64,000 bases of DNA from Bacteroidia bacterium (GTDB lineage Bacteria > Bacteroidota > Bacteroidia > Bacteroidales > CAJPTX01): NCBI GenBank assembly GCA_002749065.1, contig PDTX01000006.1, forward strand, positions 21,519 to 85,518, written 5' to 3'. Positions 27,692 through 35,952 of this stretch are shown in pieces; within the stretch, counting starts at the first letter, position 1; every line of letters begins with the position of its first letter. The translations under genes and the position numbers were made by a program. The notes below the pieces were generated by a model that ran no database searches, was not told the origin of the DNA, and saw only the letters and a list, made by a program, of their open reading frames with translations.

Positions 27692-29674
27692 ATGACTATG
27701 CGTACAATTCTCCCATCCTCCCTCCTTCTCATCCTGTGCCTCCCGCTCCTGGCCCTGGGGGGAGAGCGCCTCGTGCCCGCCGCCCCAGCCGGCCAGCCCG
27801 GGGGCGCAACTCCGGCCAGGAAAGCCAGCGGGCTGCGTACCCGCGGGCCGCTCACCCTGCCCTTCTTCGACGATTTCACCTACGCCCCCCCCCAGCCATC
27901 GGCCGGTTTCTGGGAGCCGGAGACCACCGCGTCAACCGCCTTCGGCCTGGCGAACCACCCCCCAACTCCCGGCACCTTGGTGCTGGATGCCACCGACGAG
28001 GCCGGGCGACCCTACCAGCCCACCCCCCCCAGCCAAATGTTCGAGCCCTCCTTCCCGGCCGACACGATTACATCCCTAGTCATCGACCTCACCCATCCCA
28101 CCAACGCCCCGGACCTCTACCAGCCCTACGACTCCCTCTACCTCTCCTTCTGGGTCCAGGCCGGCGGGAAGGGAATAGCCCCCACCCCCAACGACTCCCT
28201 CGTGCTGGAGTTCTACTCCAAGGCCCACGACGAGTTCCGCACCGTGCTCCGCCTCTCCTACGACGCCCTCCAGAAAACCCTCCACCAGCACTACAGCCAC
28301 CTGAAATCATGGCCCGAGCGCATCAGCACCACCAGCGACACGGCCGACAGGCACTTCTTCCGCATCTACGTGCCCATCCGCGACAGGGAGTACATCTCGA
28401 CCGAGTTCCGCTTCCGCCTCCGCAACCGGACGACCCTGACCCTCGACCCCGACAGCCCGGCCAAGACCGCCAACGGATCCCTCTGGCTGGTCGACAGGGT
28501 CTACATCTGGGCCAACCGGTCGTGCGTAGAGCCAGATTCGCGCGATGCCGCCCTGGTGGAAATCCCCGAGCCCCCCCTCCCCCTCTACACCCAGGTGCCC
28601 GCCGACGCCTTCCCCGACCTCATCAAGCGGCGCGACACGCAGCACTTCGACTCGGTGGTCATGCACTACCGCAACTTCGACTCGCAGTCCAAGACCATGG
28701 GCCTGCACTTCTACATCATCAACGCCAAGGACAACAGCATCCTCTGGTCGTCCAGAGGCATACACTCCGTCGCGCAGGGCGAGCAGAAACGCTTCTCCCG
28801 CACCTACAGGGGCGACCTGGTCTACGGGGGCCTCAGCGGCGAAATCCACCTCCGCTACCAGAACCAACTCGATGCCCACGACCCGAAGGTCTTCTCGCCC
28901 AACAACGACAGCTACAGGGACTTCATCGCCACCGATAGCTACGCCTACGACCTGGGCAACGCCGCCCTCGGGTACGGGATAGTGGGCAACGGGGCCGACC
29001 AGGCCAAGGTGGCGCTACGCTTCGACCCGCTGCGCCCGACCACCGTCCGCGCGGTGCGGATGTTCTTCAACCACATTGCCCGGCCCGACCAGCGCCAGTC
29101 CTTCCACCTCTGCCTCTGGGCCGAGCAGGGGGGCAAGCCCGGCGCCCTGCTCGCCAGGCAGAAGGTGGAGCCCCCCCTCACGAGCGACGAGCTGGGCCAG
29201 TTCCACGAATTCCCCCTCGATGAGCCCCTCCTGCTCGACCAGCCCTTCTACGTGGGCTGGCAGCAGACCGCCGACGACATGCTCAACGTGGGCTTTGACC
29301 CCACCAGCGGCTTCAGCCCCCCGATGTACTACACGACCTCGGGCAACTGGTGGCCCTCCGTCTACCGGGGCGCCCTGATGGTCCGGCTGCGCTGCGGCGG
29401 TCCGGAGGGCAAGCGGCCGGACATCTCCGCCCCCGTTTGCCCCCCCGGCGCGGTGGAGTTCACCCTCCAGCCCAACCCGGCCTCGAGGCGGCTCCTCGTC
29501 CGCACCGAGGCGCAGGGCAGCGCCAGCATCTACAGCCTCTCCGGCCGCCCGCTCCTGGAGGGCTTGCCGCTCAACGCGCCCTTCCCCCTCGGGCTGCAGC
29601 CCGGGCTGTACCTCCTACGCGTCATCCCCGAGGTGGGGCCCCCTTCGCGGGCGCATAGGCTCGTGGTGCGGTGA
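27692..29674 (+). CDS. Secreted protein with T9SS type A C-terminal signal
   Basis: 660 aa, unrecognised body. Signal peptide MTMRTILPSSLLLILCLPLL, followed by a beta-rich region without obvious catalytic motifs (FFDDFTY near 60; a jelly-roll-like stretch near 420-560 with FYVGWQQTADDMLNVGF). The last 75 residues match a type IX secretion sorting domain: FTLQPNPASRRLLV, then SIYSLSGRPLLEGLP, then GLYLLRVIP. So it is probably exported and surface-bound by the T9SS; porQ at 45448 supports that system being present. Gap to the PASTA gene is 5 nt; the stop overlaps the rluD start (GTGA). Confidence 0.8.
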   Translation: MTMRTILPSSLLLILCLPLLALGGERLVPAAPAGQPGGATPARKASGLRTRGPLTLPFFDDFTYAPPQPSAGFWEPETTASTAFGLANHPPTPGTLVLDATDEAGRPYQPTPPSQMFEPSFPADTITSLVIDLTHPTNAPDLYQPYDSLYLSFWVQAGGKGIAPTPNDSLVLEFYSKAHDEFRTVLRLSYDALQKTLHQHYSHLKSWPERISTTSDTADRHFFRIYVPIRDREYISTEFRFRLRNRTTLTLDPDSPAKTANGSLWLVDRVYIWANRSCVEPDSRDAALVEIPEPPLPLYTQVPADAFPDLIKRRDTQHFDSVVMHYRNFDSQSKTMGLHFYIINAKDNSILWSSRGIHSVAQGEQKRFSRTYRGDLVYGGLSGEIHLRYQNQLDAHDPKVFSPNNDSYRDFIATDSYAYDLGNAALGYGIVGNGADQAKVALRFDPLRPTTVRAVRMFFNHIARPDQRQSFHLCLWAEQGGKPGALLARQKVEPPLTSDELGQFHEFPLDEPLLLDQPFYVGWQQTADDMLNVGFDPTSGFSPPMYYTTSGNWWPSVYRGALMVRLRCGGPEGKRPDISAPVCPPGAVEFTLQPNPASRRLLVRTEAQGSASIYSLSGRPLLEGLPLNAPFPLGLQPGLYLLRVIPEVGPPSRAHRLVVR

Positions 29675-30687
29675 GTGGCCCGCCATCCCCCGGGCAGCTA
29701 TTCCTCGTCCGGGAGATTGTAGTGGACCCGGGGCAGAGCCCCCTGCGCGTGGATAGGTTCCTGGTGGACCGTCTGGAGAACGTCAGCCGCGCCTTTCTGC
29801 AGAAGGCCCTCGAGAGGGGCATGGTGTGGGTCGGTGGCGCGCCGGTGAAGGCATCGTACCGGGTCAAGCCCGGCGAGGTGGTGGGGGTGTACCAGGAGGA
29901 GGAACCCCGCGAGGTGGAGGTGCTGCCGGAGGACATCCCGCTGGACGTGGTGTATGAGGATGAGGACCTGCTGGTGGTGAACAAGCCCGCCGGCATGGTG
30001 GTCCACCCGGGGCATGGGCACTTCTCCGGCACCCTGGTCAACGCCCTGCTGCACCATTTCCGCGATTTGCCCCTCTTCCGGGCCGGTGGCATGCGCCCCG
30101 GCCTGGCGCACCGCATCGACAAGGACACCTCGGGCCTGCTGGCCGTGGGCAAGAGCGAGCAGGCCATGCAGTCGCTCGGGCAGCAGTTCCTGGCCAAGAG
30201 CACCACGCGCAGCTACCTGGCCCTGGTGTGGGGGCGCTTTGACGCTGAGGAGGGGCGGGTGGAGGGGCACATCGGGCGCGACCCCCGCGACCGCCAGCGC
30301 CAGCGGGTCTTCCCCGGGGGAGAGCAGGGCAAGCCGGCGGTTACGCACTACCGGGTGCTGGAGCCCTACCAGTTCGCCAGCCTGCTGGAGTGCCGGCTCG
30401 AGACCGGGCGGATGCACCAAATCCGCGTGCATATGCAGCACATCCAGCACCCGCTCTTTGGCGACGCGCGCTACGGTGGCGACCAGGTGCTGCGCGGCGT
30501 GGACACATCCCAGTATCGGGATTTCATCCATCGAGCCCTCGCGGCATGCCCCCGTCAGGCCCTCCACGCGCAGTCGCTCGGCCTGCTGCACCCCGTCTCG
30601 GGTGAGCCCCTGAGCTTCAGCGTCCCGCCCCCGCCCGACATGCAGACCCTGCTGGCCCTATGGCGGGGCTACGTCCAGAACCTCTAG
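29671..30687 (+). CDS. rluD: RluD-like 23S rRNA pseudouridine synthase
   Basis: 338 aa starting at a GTG that overlaps the preceding TGA by 4 nt. The N-terminal S4 RNA-binding domain (RVDRFLVDRLENVSRAFLQK) is followed by the catalytic motif HRIDKDTSGLLAVG (Asp nucleophile), FLAKSTTRSYLALVWG, and ETGRMHQIRVHMQHIQHPLF. Converts specific uridines of 23S rRNA to pseudouridine. Confidence 0.95.
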   Translation: MSGPPSPGQLFLVREIVVDPGQSPLRVDRFLVDRLENVSRAFLQKALERGMVWVGGAPVKASYRVKPGEVVGVYQEEEPREVEVLPEDIPLDVVYEDEDLLVVNKPAGMVVHPGHGHFSGTLVNALLHHFRDLPLFRAGGMRPGLAHRIDKDTSGLLAVGKSEQAMQSLGQQFLAKSTTRSYLALVWGRFDAEEGRVEGHIGRDPRDRQRQRVFPGGEQGKPAVTHYRVLEPYQFASLLECRLETGRMHQIRVHMQHIQHPLFGDARYGGDQVLRGVDTSQYRDFIHRALAACPRQALHAQSLGLLHPVSGEPLSFSVPPPPDMQTLLALWRGYVQNL

Positions 30688-31052
30688 CCCGGGCTATTCG
30701 CTCTGCTCCTGGGGGCGGTGCGGCAATCCTTATGGCTTTTTTGCACTGCCTCCCCCTTCTCTTAAAAAATCCCCATTGCGTTTCCCTTATTATCCAGATT
30801 GCATACAATACTGTATCGCCTAATAACCCCTCTTGTCCAGGCGGGGCAGAGGTATTTTTTTCCACCCGTCAGCACAATTTACATGTCCTAAAAATTGCAA
30901 GCTATCCGCCTTTCGCATAGCGGTTTATGTCCTTTTTCATCCCCCCTTTCGCCCCTCCCCCTTTTTCCTTACCCCTCACGATATTTGGTGTTTGTGATAT
31001 TCTACCTATTTTTGGTTCAAGAGAAAAAATAGTAATTTAAACGTTTTCAGCT
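30688..31052 (+). other. Intergenic, AT-rich leader of the DASS transporter gene
   Basis: 365 nt without a gene. Pyrimidine-rich and much lower in GC than its surroundings. It begins with a short AGCCCGGGCT palindrome right after rluD that has no T tract. The only clear signal is the promoter at 30984-31014. Confidence 0.6.
30984..31014 (+). promoter_or_regulatory. Bacteroidetes-type promoter TTTG-N19-TATTTTTG
   Basis: A -33 TTTG (30984-30987), 19-nt spacer and -7 TATTTTTG (31007-31014) match the consensus TTTG-N19-TAnnTTTG exactly, 38 nt before the ATG at 31053. Confidence 0.75.
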
Positions 31053-32540
31053 ATGACGCAAGCGAACAAGGCGGGGGGGTCGGGAGAGACCCGTTCGTCG
31101 GGCATCATGAACAGGAAGTTCTGGGTTATTCTGGGCATATGCTTAGTGACCCTGATACTCTGGAACTTACCTGCATCCTACTTAGGGCTACCGGGTATAA
31201 GCGATACGCAGCAGCGCGTCGTGGCAATTCTGCTCTTCGCGGCCCTTCTATGGGTGCTTGAGCCGATACCAGCCTGGACGACCTCTGTCATCGTGCTGGT
31301 GGTCCTGTTGCTGACCGCATCGGACAGCGGTCTGCTCTTCTTCCATCCGAAGGAGGGCGCGGCGGCCATGGGGGAGTTCATCAGCTATAAGCGGCTGCTG
31401 CACACCTTCGCCGACCCGACGATCATGCTGTTCCTCGGCGGTTTCGCGCTGGCGATAGGGGCCTCGAAGGTGGGGCTGGACCTGGAGATTGCGCGCATCC
31501 TGCTCAAGCCCTTCGGCACGAGCTCGGCCATGGTGCTGCTGGGCTTCATCCTCATTACGGGGGTCTTCTCCATGTTCCTCTCGAATACGGCGACCGCGGC
31601 CATGATGCTGACCATCATCCAGCCCGTGCTGCGCAACATGCCGGAGGACGGACGGGGGCGCATAGCCCTCGCGCTGGCCATCCCGGCGGGCGCGAACCTG
31701 GGGGGCATCGCCACCCCCATCGGGACCCCGCCCAACGCGATTGCCCTCAAGTACCTCAACGACCCCGACGGCCTGAACATGGGCATCGGCTTCGGCGACT
31801 GGGCCATGGTGCTCTTCCCGGTGGTGATGATACTGCTGCTGCTGGCCTGGGTGGTGCTCCGGTGGCTGTTCCCCTTCAGGGAGAAGAAGATCAATCTGCA
31901 TATCGAGGGCGAGAAGAAGAAGGGTTTCCACACCACGGTGGTGCAGGTGACCTTTGCCATCACCGTCCTCATGTGGGTTTTTGACAAGTTCACGGGCGTG
32001 AATGCCAACGTGGTGGCGATGATACCCCTGGCGATCTTCGTGGCCACCGGGGTAATCGGCACGCAGGAGCTCAAGGAGATCAACTGGAGCGTGCTGTGGA
32101 TGGTGGCCGGCGGTTTCGCCCTGGGCGTGGCGCTGAACGAGACGGGCCTGGCCAGCCTGCTGGTGGACAGCATCCCCTTTGCCGATTTCTCCGCCATCGT
32201 GGTCATCCTGCTGGCGAGCCTGGTGTGCTGGCTGCTTTCCACCTTCATCAGCAACACGGCCACGGCGGCCCTCATGATGCCGATTCTGGCGGTGATTGGC
32301 GGCAGCATGGCCGACCAGCTCGCCCCCTTGGGTGGCGTTCAGACCCTGCTGATGGGCCTGGCCCTGTCGGCATCGCTGGCAATGGCCCTGCCGATCAGCA
32401 CGCCCCCGAACGCGCTGTCGTACTCCACCGGCCTCTTCAAGGCCGCGGACATGCAGAAGTTCGGCCTGATTGTGGCGGTCCTGGGCTTCACCATCGGCTA
32501 CTCGGTGCTGATCGCCTTCGGGGTGTACGTTTGGCAGTAG
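31053..32540 (+). CDS. DASS/SLC13 family anion:sodium symporter
   Basis: 495 aa with about 12 transmembrane helices. The two repeats carry the paired SNT motifs of the family: LSNTATAAMMLTIIQPV near 177 and FISNTATAALMMPILAVI near 400. GANLGGIATPIGTPPNAIAL and ISTPPNALSYSTGLF are the substrate/Na+ loops. Likely imports a C4-dicarboxylate, citrate or a similar anion together with Na+; which one is not visible. An internal ATG at 31107 would remove 18 polar residues and is a possible alternative start. Own promoter and own terminator. Confidence 0.92.
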   Translation: MTQANKAGGSGETRSSGIMNRKFWVILGICLVTLILWNLPASYLGLPGISDTQQRVVAILLFAALLWVLEPIPAWTTSVIVLVVLLLTASDSGLLFFHPKEGAAAMGEFISYKRLLHTFADPTIMLFLGGFALAIGASKVGLDLEIARILLKPFGTSSAMVLLGFILITGVFSMFLSNTATAAMMLTIIQPVLRNMPEDGRGRIALALAIPAGANLGGIATPIGTPPNAIALKYLNDPDGLNMGIGFGDWAMVLFPVVMILLLLAWVVLRWLFPFREKKINLHIEGEKKKGFHTTVVQVTFAITVLMWVFDKFTGVNANVVAMIPLAIFVATGVIGTQELKEINWSVLWMVAGGFALGVALNETGLASLLVDSIPFADFSAIVVILLASLVCWLLSTFISNTATAALMMPILAVIGGSMADQLAPLGGVQTLLMGLALSASLAMALPISTPPNALSYSTGLFKAADMQKFGLIVAVLGFTIGYSVLIAFGVYVWQ

Positions 32541-32572
32541 CTGGGCGGGGTTTAGATTTTGATGCATTTTTG

Positions 32573-32600
32573 GTGGCCCCCAATAGGGGGCCACTTTTTT
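32573..32600 (+). terminator. Rho-independent terminator of the DASS gene
   Basis: Perfect 9-bp stem GTGGCCCCC / GGGGGCCAC, loop AATA, then six T. It lies 32 nt after the stop codon. Confidence 0.93.
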
Positions 32601-32658
32601 GCCCCTCGGCCAATTGTCCAGATTTTGTCCATTTCACACGCTAAAATCCAACCCTGTC

Positions 32659-33525
32659 ATGCTGCAGCTCGGCGACGACCCCAAGCGGATATACCGTAGC
32701 TTCCACTCACGCCATGACCTGGCGAGCCTCGAGCGGGAGGACGGCTCGCTGACCCTCGAGCCGGGTGAGGTGCACTGGACCTACTGCGGGGTTGGTGCCG
32801 ATTTTCGCCACGCCGAGGTGCAGGCCGCGGTCGATGCCCACCTCCCCGGGGAGCGGGCCTACCTCTGCATCAGCCGGGGCGATAGCGCGCTGGTGGCGCG
32901 GAGCGCCATCGCCCAGCGGATAGGGGAAGTGCTCGGGAAGAAGGAGGTCGGGGTGATGGACGAGGCGGGGGAGAGGCTGATGTTCTTCACGAAGGTAGGG
33001 GTGTACGAGCGGGGCGTGTACGTGGAGTACCCGAAGAGCCGTGAGCGCGAGGCGGGTAGCCTCCTGCAGGTCGGGCTGCATGCCAACATGTCGGACGGGA
33101 CCACGGGGCATGTCCTCGGCCTGGTGGATGGGGCATTCGAGCGGCTGGAGCAGGAGCTGGCCCGCGACTACGGTGGCTCGATGGAGCATCTGTGGATAGA
33201 CCTAGAGCTGGTGGAGCATTACCTCGAGGACGGGAAGGGCTACCCCTTCCGTTTCCAGAAGCGGGTGTCGGCGGGCAACCCCTACTACTACAACGTGGGG
33301 CATTACAGCGTCGTCCCCGACTTTGGGCTCATCCGCAGCATGGAGCATGAGCGGGTTTGCCCCTACGTGCTCGGCTTGATGTACGAGTCGACGGAGGTGC
33401 TGGTGAAGAGGGCCAGGCGGCTCGGGGGCTTTGATGCCCAGGCCTTTCGGAGGGATTTCCGGGAGGTCTGCCGGGGGATGGGCTACACGCTGGGGGAGGA
33501 TGCGGAATGGCAAGGACCAACATAA
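32659..33525 (+). CDS. Unrecognised 288-aa protein
   Basis: Starts at ATG 32659 (MLQLGDDPKR); the frame is open 60 nt earlier but overlaps the terminator. Soluble, no signal or membrane segment. Features: FHSRHDLASLEREDGSLTLE, a block with WTYCGVGADFRHAEVQAAV, and NPYYYNVGHYSVVPDFG near 225. Mixed alpha/beta character, no catalytic signature recognised. Base composition is like the core genome. Seventeen nt before the ClbS-like gene, so possibly co-transcribed with it. Confidence 0.75.
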   Translation: MLQLGDDPKRIYRSFHSRHDLASLEREDGSLTLEPGEVHWTYCGVGADFRHAEVQAAVDAHLPGERAYLCISRGDSALVARSAIAQRIGEVLGKKEVGVMDEAGERLMFFTKVGVYERGVYVEYPKSREREAGSLLQVGLHANMSDGTTGHVLGLVDGAFERLEQELARDYGGSMEHLWIDLELVEHYLEDGKGYPFRFQKRVSAGNPYYYNVGHYSVVPDFGLIRSMEHERVCPYVLGLMYESTEVLVKRARRLGGFDAQAFRRDFREVCRGMGYTLGEDAEWQGPT

Positions 33526-33542
33526 TATAGGAGGATACGATT

Positions 33543-34079
33543 ATGCCAAGACCCAAGACCAAGGCGGAGCTGATTGAGCAGGCGAATGCGGGCTACGAGA
33601 AGCTCTGGGAGACGATAGCCGCACTGCCCAAGGAGGTGCAGGAAACGGAGTTCGACTTCTCCGACGAGCCGAAGCTCACCGAGCAGCACTGGGGGCGCGA
33701 CCGGAATGTGCGCGACGTGCTGGTCCACCTCTACGAGTGGCACCGCTTGCTCATCCGCTGGCTGGAGACCAACCTCGGGGGTGGCGAAATCCCCTTCCTG
33801 CCCGAGCCCTACACATTCAAGAACTACGGCGACATGAACATGGAGCTCTGGCGGCAGCATCAGGGCACGCCCTACGACGAGGCCAGCCGCCTACTGATGG
33901 AGAGCCACGAGAGGGTCATGGCGCTCATCGAGCCGCTCAGCGATGAGGCCCTCTTCACGCGGAAGTACTACCGCTGGACGGGCACAACCCACGTGGCGAG
34001 CTACTGCATCTCGGCCACCTCGAGCCACTACGACTGGGCGATAAAGAAGCTCAGGAAGCACGCGAGGAAATTCCGCTAG
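33543..34079 (+). CDS. ClbS/DfsB family four-helix bundle protein
   Basis: 178 aa. MPRPKTKAELIEQANAGYEK, then LPKEVQETEFDF, RDVLVHLYEWHRLL and the closing ISATSSHYDWAIKKLRKHAR match the ClbS/DfsB (DUF1706) family. ClbS is the colibactin self-resistance cyclopropane hydrolase of E. coli; most homologues are uncharacterised. A clear Shine-Dalgarno TAGGAGG sits 8 nt before the ATG. No biosynthetic cluster surrounds it. Confidence 0.88.
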   Translation: MPRPKTKAELIEQANAGYEKLWETIAALPKEVQETEFDFSDEPKLTEQHWGRDRNVRDVLVHLYEWHRLLIRWLETNLGGGEIPFLPEPYTFKNYGDMNMELWRQHQGTPYDEASRLLMESHERVMALIEPLSDEALFTRKYYRWTGTTHVASYCISATSSHYDWAIKKLRKHARKFR

Positions 34080-34167
34080 CATGGGTTGCAGAATGGACTG
34101 CAAGTGCATGGAAAATATAGTTGTAATCAAATAAGGAGTCTTTCGTGCGAAAAGGAGGTGTGCTCGG

Positions 34168-34305
34168 ATGATGGCGGATTTAGTTGTAAGAAAAAAGCAG
34201 GAGGGGCGCGGTCAGGATTGTATAGGTGGGGGGATTTCCTGTCGGTATGCGCAGGTGCAGGGAGGGATTACATCCTTTGCAAGGAGGAAGAATAATGGGG
34301 CTTAG
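34168..34305 (+). CDS. Small 45-codon ORF with very strong Shine-Dalgarno
   Basis: The block AAAGGAGGTG at 34151-34160 lies 7 nt before ATG 34168. It encodes MMADLVVRKKQEGRGQDC followed by a Gly-rich stretch (IGGG), a second Cys, and a basic end (ARRKNNGA). The stop lies 11 nt inside the next gene, so it could act as a leader peptide or translational coupler for it. It could also be a small protein in its own right or chance. No homologue recognised. Local DNA is AT-richer than the core. Confidence 0.45.
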   Translation: MMADLVVRKKQEGRGQDCIGGGISCRYAQVQGGITSFARRKNNGA

Positions 34306-35761
34306 GAGAGTGTTGCTGTTTGCCCTGCTATTTGCGTTGTCCGCATTGATGCTAGCATTGTCAATGCCACCATTCCTTAATGTCCCCCTTGTGGGGTATG
34401 TGGCACTTGTGCCGGCTGTCCTTGCCCTGCGGGAGCTAGAGGGGAAATGGAGTAGGTTGCTTCTGCTCTTATGCTACGGTTTGCCCTACAGCGTGGCGAG
34501 CTATAGCTGGTACGTGGATGTGATGAGCCCTACTATGGGGCTTGCGCTTATAGTGGCTGTTTCGGTTTGGCATACGGGGCTGCTTTATCGGGGCGTAAAG
34601 CTGGAGTCTAGGTTTCCCGTAGCTTTTCGGGTATTTAGCCTTCCCCTGGTTTATGCTCTGCTTGAATTTGCGCAGAGGGCTTTACCCTACGTATGCGATT
34701 GGTGGTTTATCCCCTATCCAAAGAGTCAGTGGGGATTTCCTGAGGCGTTACAGGTGCTACGCTTGACAGGTATTAGCGGGCTTACTTTTCTCATGGTGCT
34801 GGCTAATAGTGCTATTGCTATGGGTGCGATGCAGGCGTATAGGCGCGAGCGGATAGGGCGTGATGTTTTGTGGGGTTTGCTGGTCGTACTCTGTACCCTC
34901 GGCTATGGGTACTATCGGGTGCATGCTACGGATGAAGAGGGAGCGTCAATTCGAGTAGCGCTGGTCTCTGATATGGCCAATGCGCTCAGTGGGTCGGAGG
35001 CTGAGGGGTACTACGTGCGGGATACTGCTCTTAGCCAGCGGATACTAGAGCGTAATTTGGGGCTGAGCGTTGAGGTGTTAGCTAGGGCTGATTTTGTCGT
35101 TTGGCCTGAGAACGAGTTCTTCGAGCTGGGTGGTGATGGGAAGGTGCTAAAGCAATTGCATGAAAGCGCACGTAGCTTGCATGCCTACTTGGTAGTAGAT
35201 TGCTACAGGCGTACTGGGGAAGGCTTGCAGGACGTGGCCCTGATGGTTGCCCCGGAGGGGGGCATTGGCGGCGATGCACCCAAAAGACATCTATTCGATG
35301 GAGAAATCGAAGCGGGCTTTGTGCCCTCAACGCTTCCTCCTACCGCTATACAGGTCGATAGCCTTCGGGTGGGGCTCGGAGTTTGCTACGATTCGCACTA
35401 TAGGGATGTCGTTCGTGCTTTGTCTAGGGATGGGGCGGGACTGGTGCTCATGCCTACGGATGATGATATGCATCGTAACGCCAAATTCCCCTACTACCAT
35501 GCTACGGATGCCGTTTTTCGGGCGGTTGAGAATGGCGTTGCGATGGGTTGCGCAAATACCAATGGTGCTTCAATCCTGGTGGATGGGAAGGGGGCGATAT
35601 CCTGTCTTAGTCCCGTGAATGAGGTGTCTGTCGTTGTTGGTAAGGTCCGTGCGTGCAGGGGTGTTACGCTATATTCCCGTTGGGGGGAGTGGTTCGTCTA
35701 TCCAATGCTACTGGTGCTCATCCTGGGGGTGGTGGTACGAGGACGAGTGTCTACAGAGTAG
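34295..35761 (+). CDS. lnt: Apolipoprotein N-acyltransferase-like protein
   Basis: 488 aa from ATG 34295, preceded by AAGGAGG at 34281-34287. About six N-terminal membrane helices are followed by a carbon-nitrogen hydrolase domain with the Glu-Lys-Cys triad: FVVWPENEFFE, APKRHLFDGEIE and GLGVCYDSHYRD. The residue after CY is Asp, where E. coli Lnt has Glu. Later AVFRAVENGVAMGCANTNGA also fits Lnt. It would transfer an acyl chain to the N-terminus of lipoproteins. GC content is low (28/60 at 34681-34740), unlike the core genes, so it is probably an acquired or extra copy. Confidence 0.82.
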   Translation: MGLRRVLLFALLFALSALMLALSMPPFLNVPLVGYVALVPAVLALRELEGKWSRLLLLLCYGLPYSVASYSWYVDVMSPTMGLALIVAVSVWHTGLLYRGVKLESRFPVAFRVFSLPLVYALLEFAQRALPYVCDWWFIPYPKSQWGFPEALQVLRLTGISGLTFLMVLANSAIAMGAMQAYRRERIGRDVLWGLLVVLCTLGYGYYRVHATDEEGASIRVALVSDMANALSGSEAEGYYVRDTALSQRILERNLGLSVEVLARADFVVWPENEFFELGGDGKVLKQLHESARSLHAYLVVDCYRRTGEGLQDVALMVAPEGGIGGDAPKRHLFDGEIEAGFVPSTLPPTAIQVDSLRVGLGVCYDSHYRDVVRALSRDGAGLVLMPTDDDMHRNAKFPYYHATDAVFRAVENGVAMGCANTNGASILVDGKGAISCLSPVNEVSVVVGKVRACRGVTLYSRWGEWFVYPMLLVLILGVVVRGRVSTE

Positions 35762-35781
35762 TACTCCCTGCTATTGCTACA

Positions 35782-35810
35782 AGCCGAAGGGGGGCTATAA
35801 GTCTTCGGCT
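35782..35810 (+). other. Hairpin AGCCGAAG / CTTCGGCT
   Basis: Perfect 8-bp inverted repeat with a 13-nt loop, 20 nt after the Lnt-like gene. There is no T tract, so it is either a weak terminator or an RNA-stability element. Confidence 0.35.
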
Positions 35811-35915
35811 TATCGCTTGCTCAGAGGACACATGGTTCACCACCAATGCGTAAGGATTTATGGGGGGGCTTATGGTCTGCTAGGCGTGTCCAAGTATTGC
35901 TTGGCTTAGTTTTAC

Positions 35916-35923
35916 TACCTTTG
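35916..35923 (+). promoter_or_regulatory. Candidate -7 element TACCTTTG for the truncated HHH gene
   Basis: Exact TAnnTTTG match 30 nt before ATG 35953. A TTG at 35897 gives a 16-nt spacer, shorter than ideal. Confidence 0.45.
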
Positions 35924-35952
35924 CTACTGGCGTATGTAAAGCCTATTCACGT

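Noticed and set aside
30688..31052. Riboswitch or small RNA in the AT-rich leader
   Set aside because: No conserved aptamer core or strong multi-stem fold recognised by eye; only the promoter is supported.
34168..34305. RiPP precursor peptide with a GG leader
   Set aside because: The Gly-rich part could mimic a leader cleavage site, but no modifying enzyme, peptidase or exporter lies nearby. Kept only as a small ORF.
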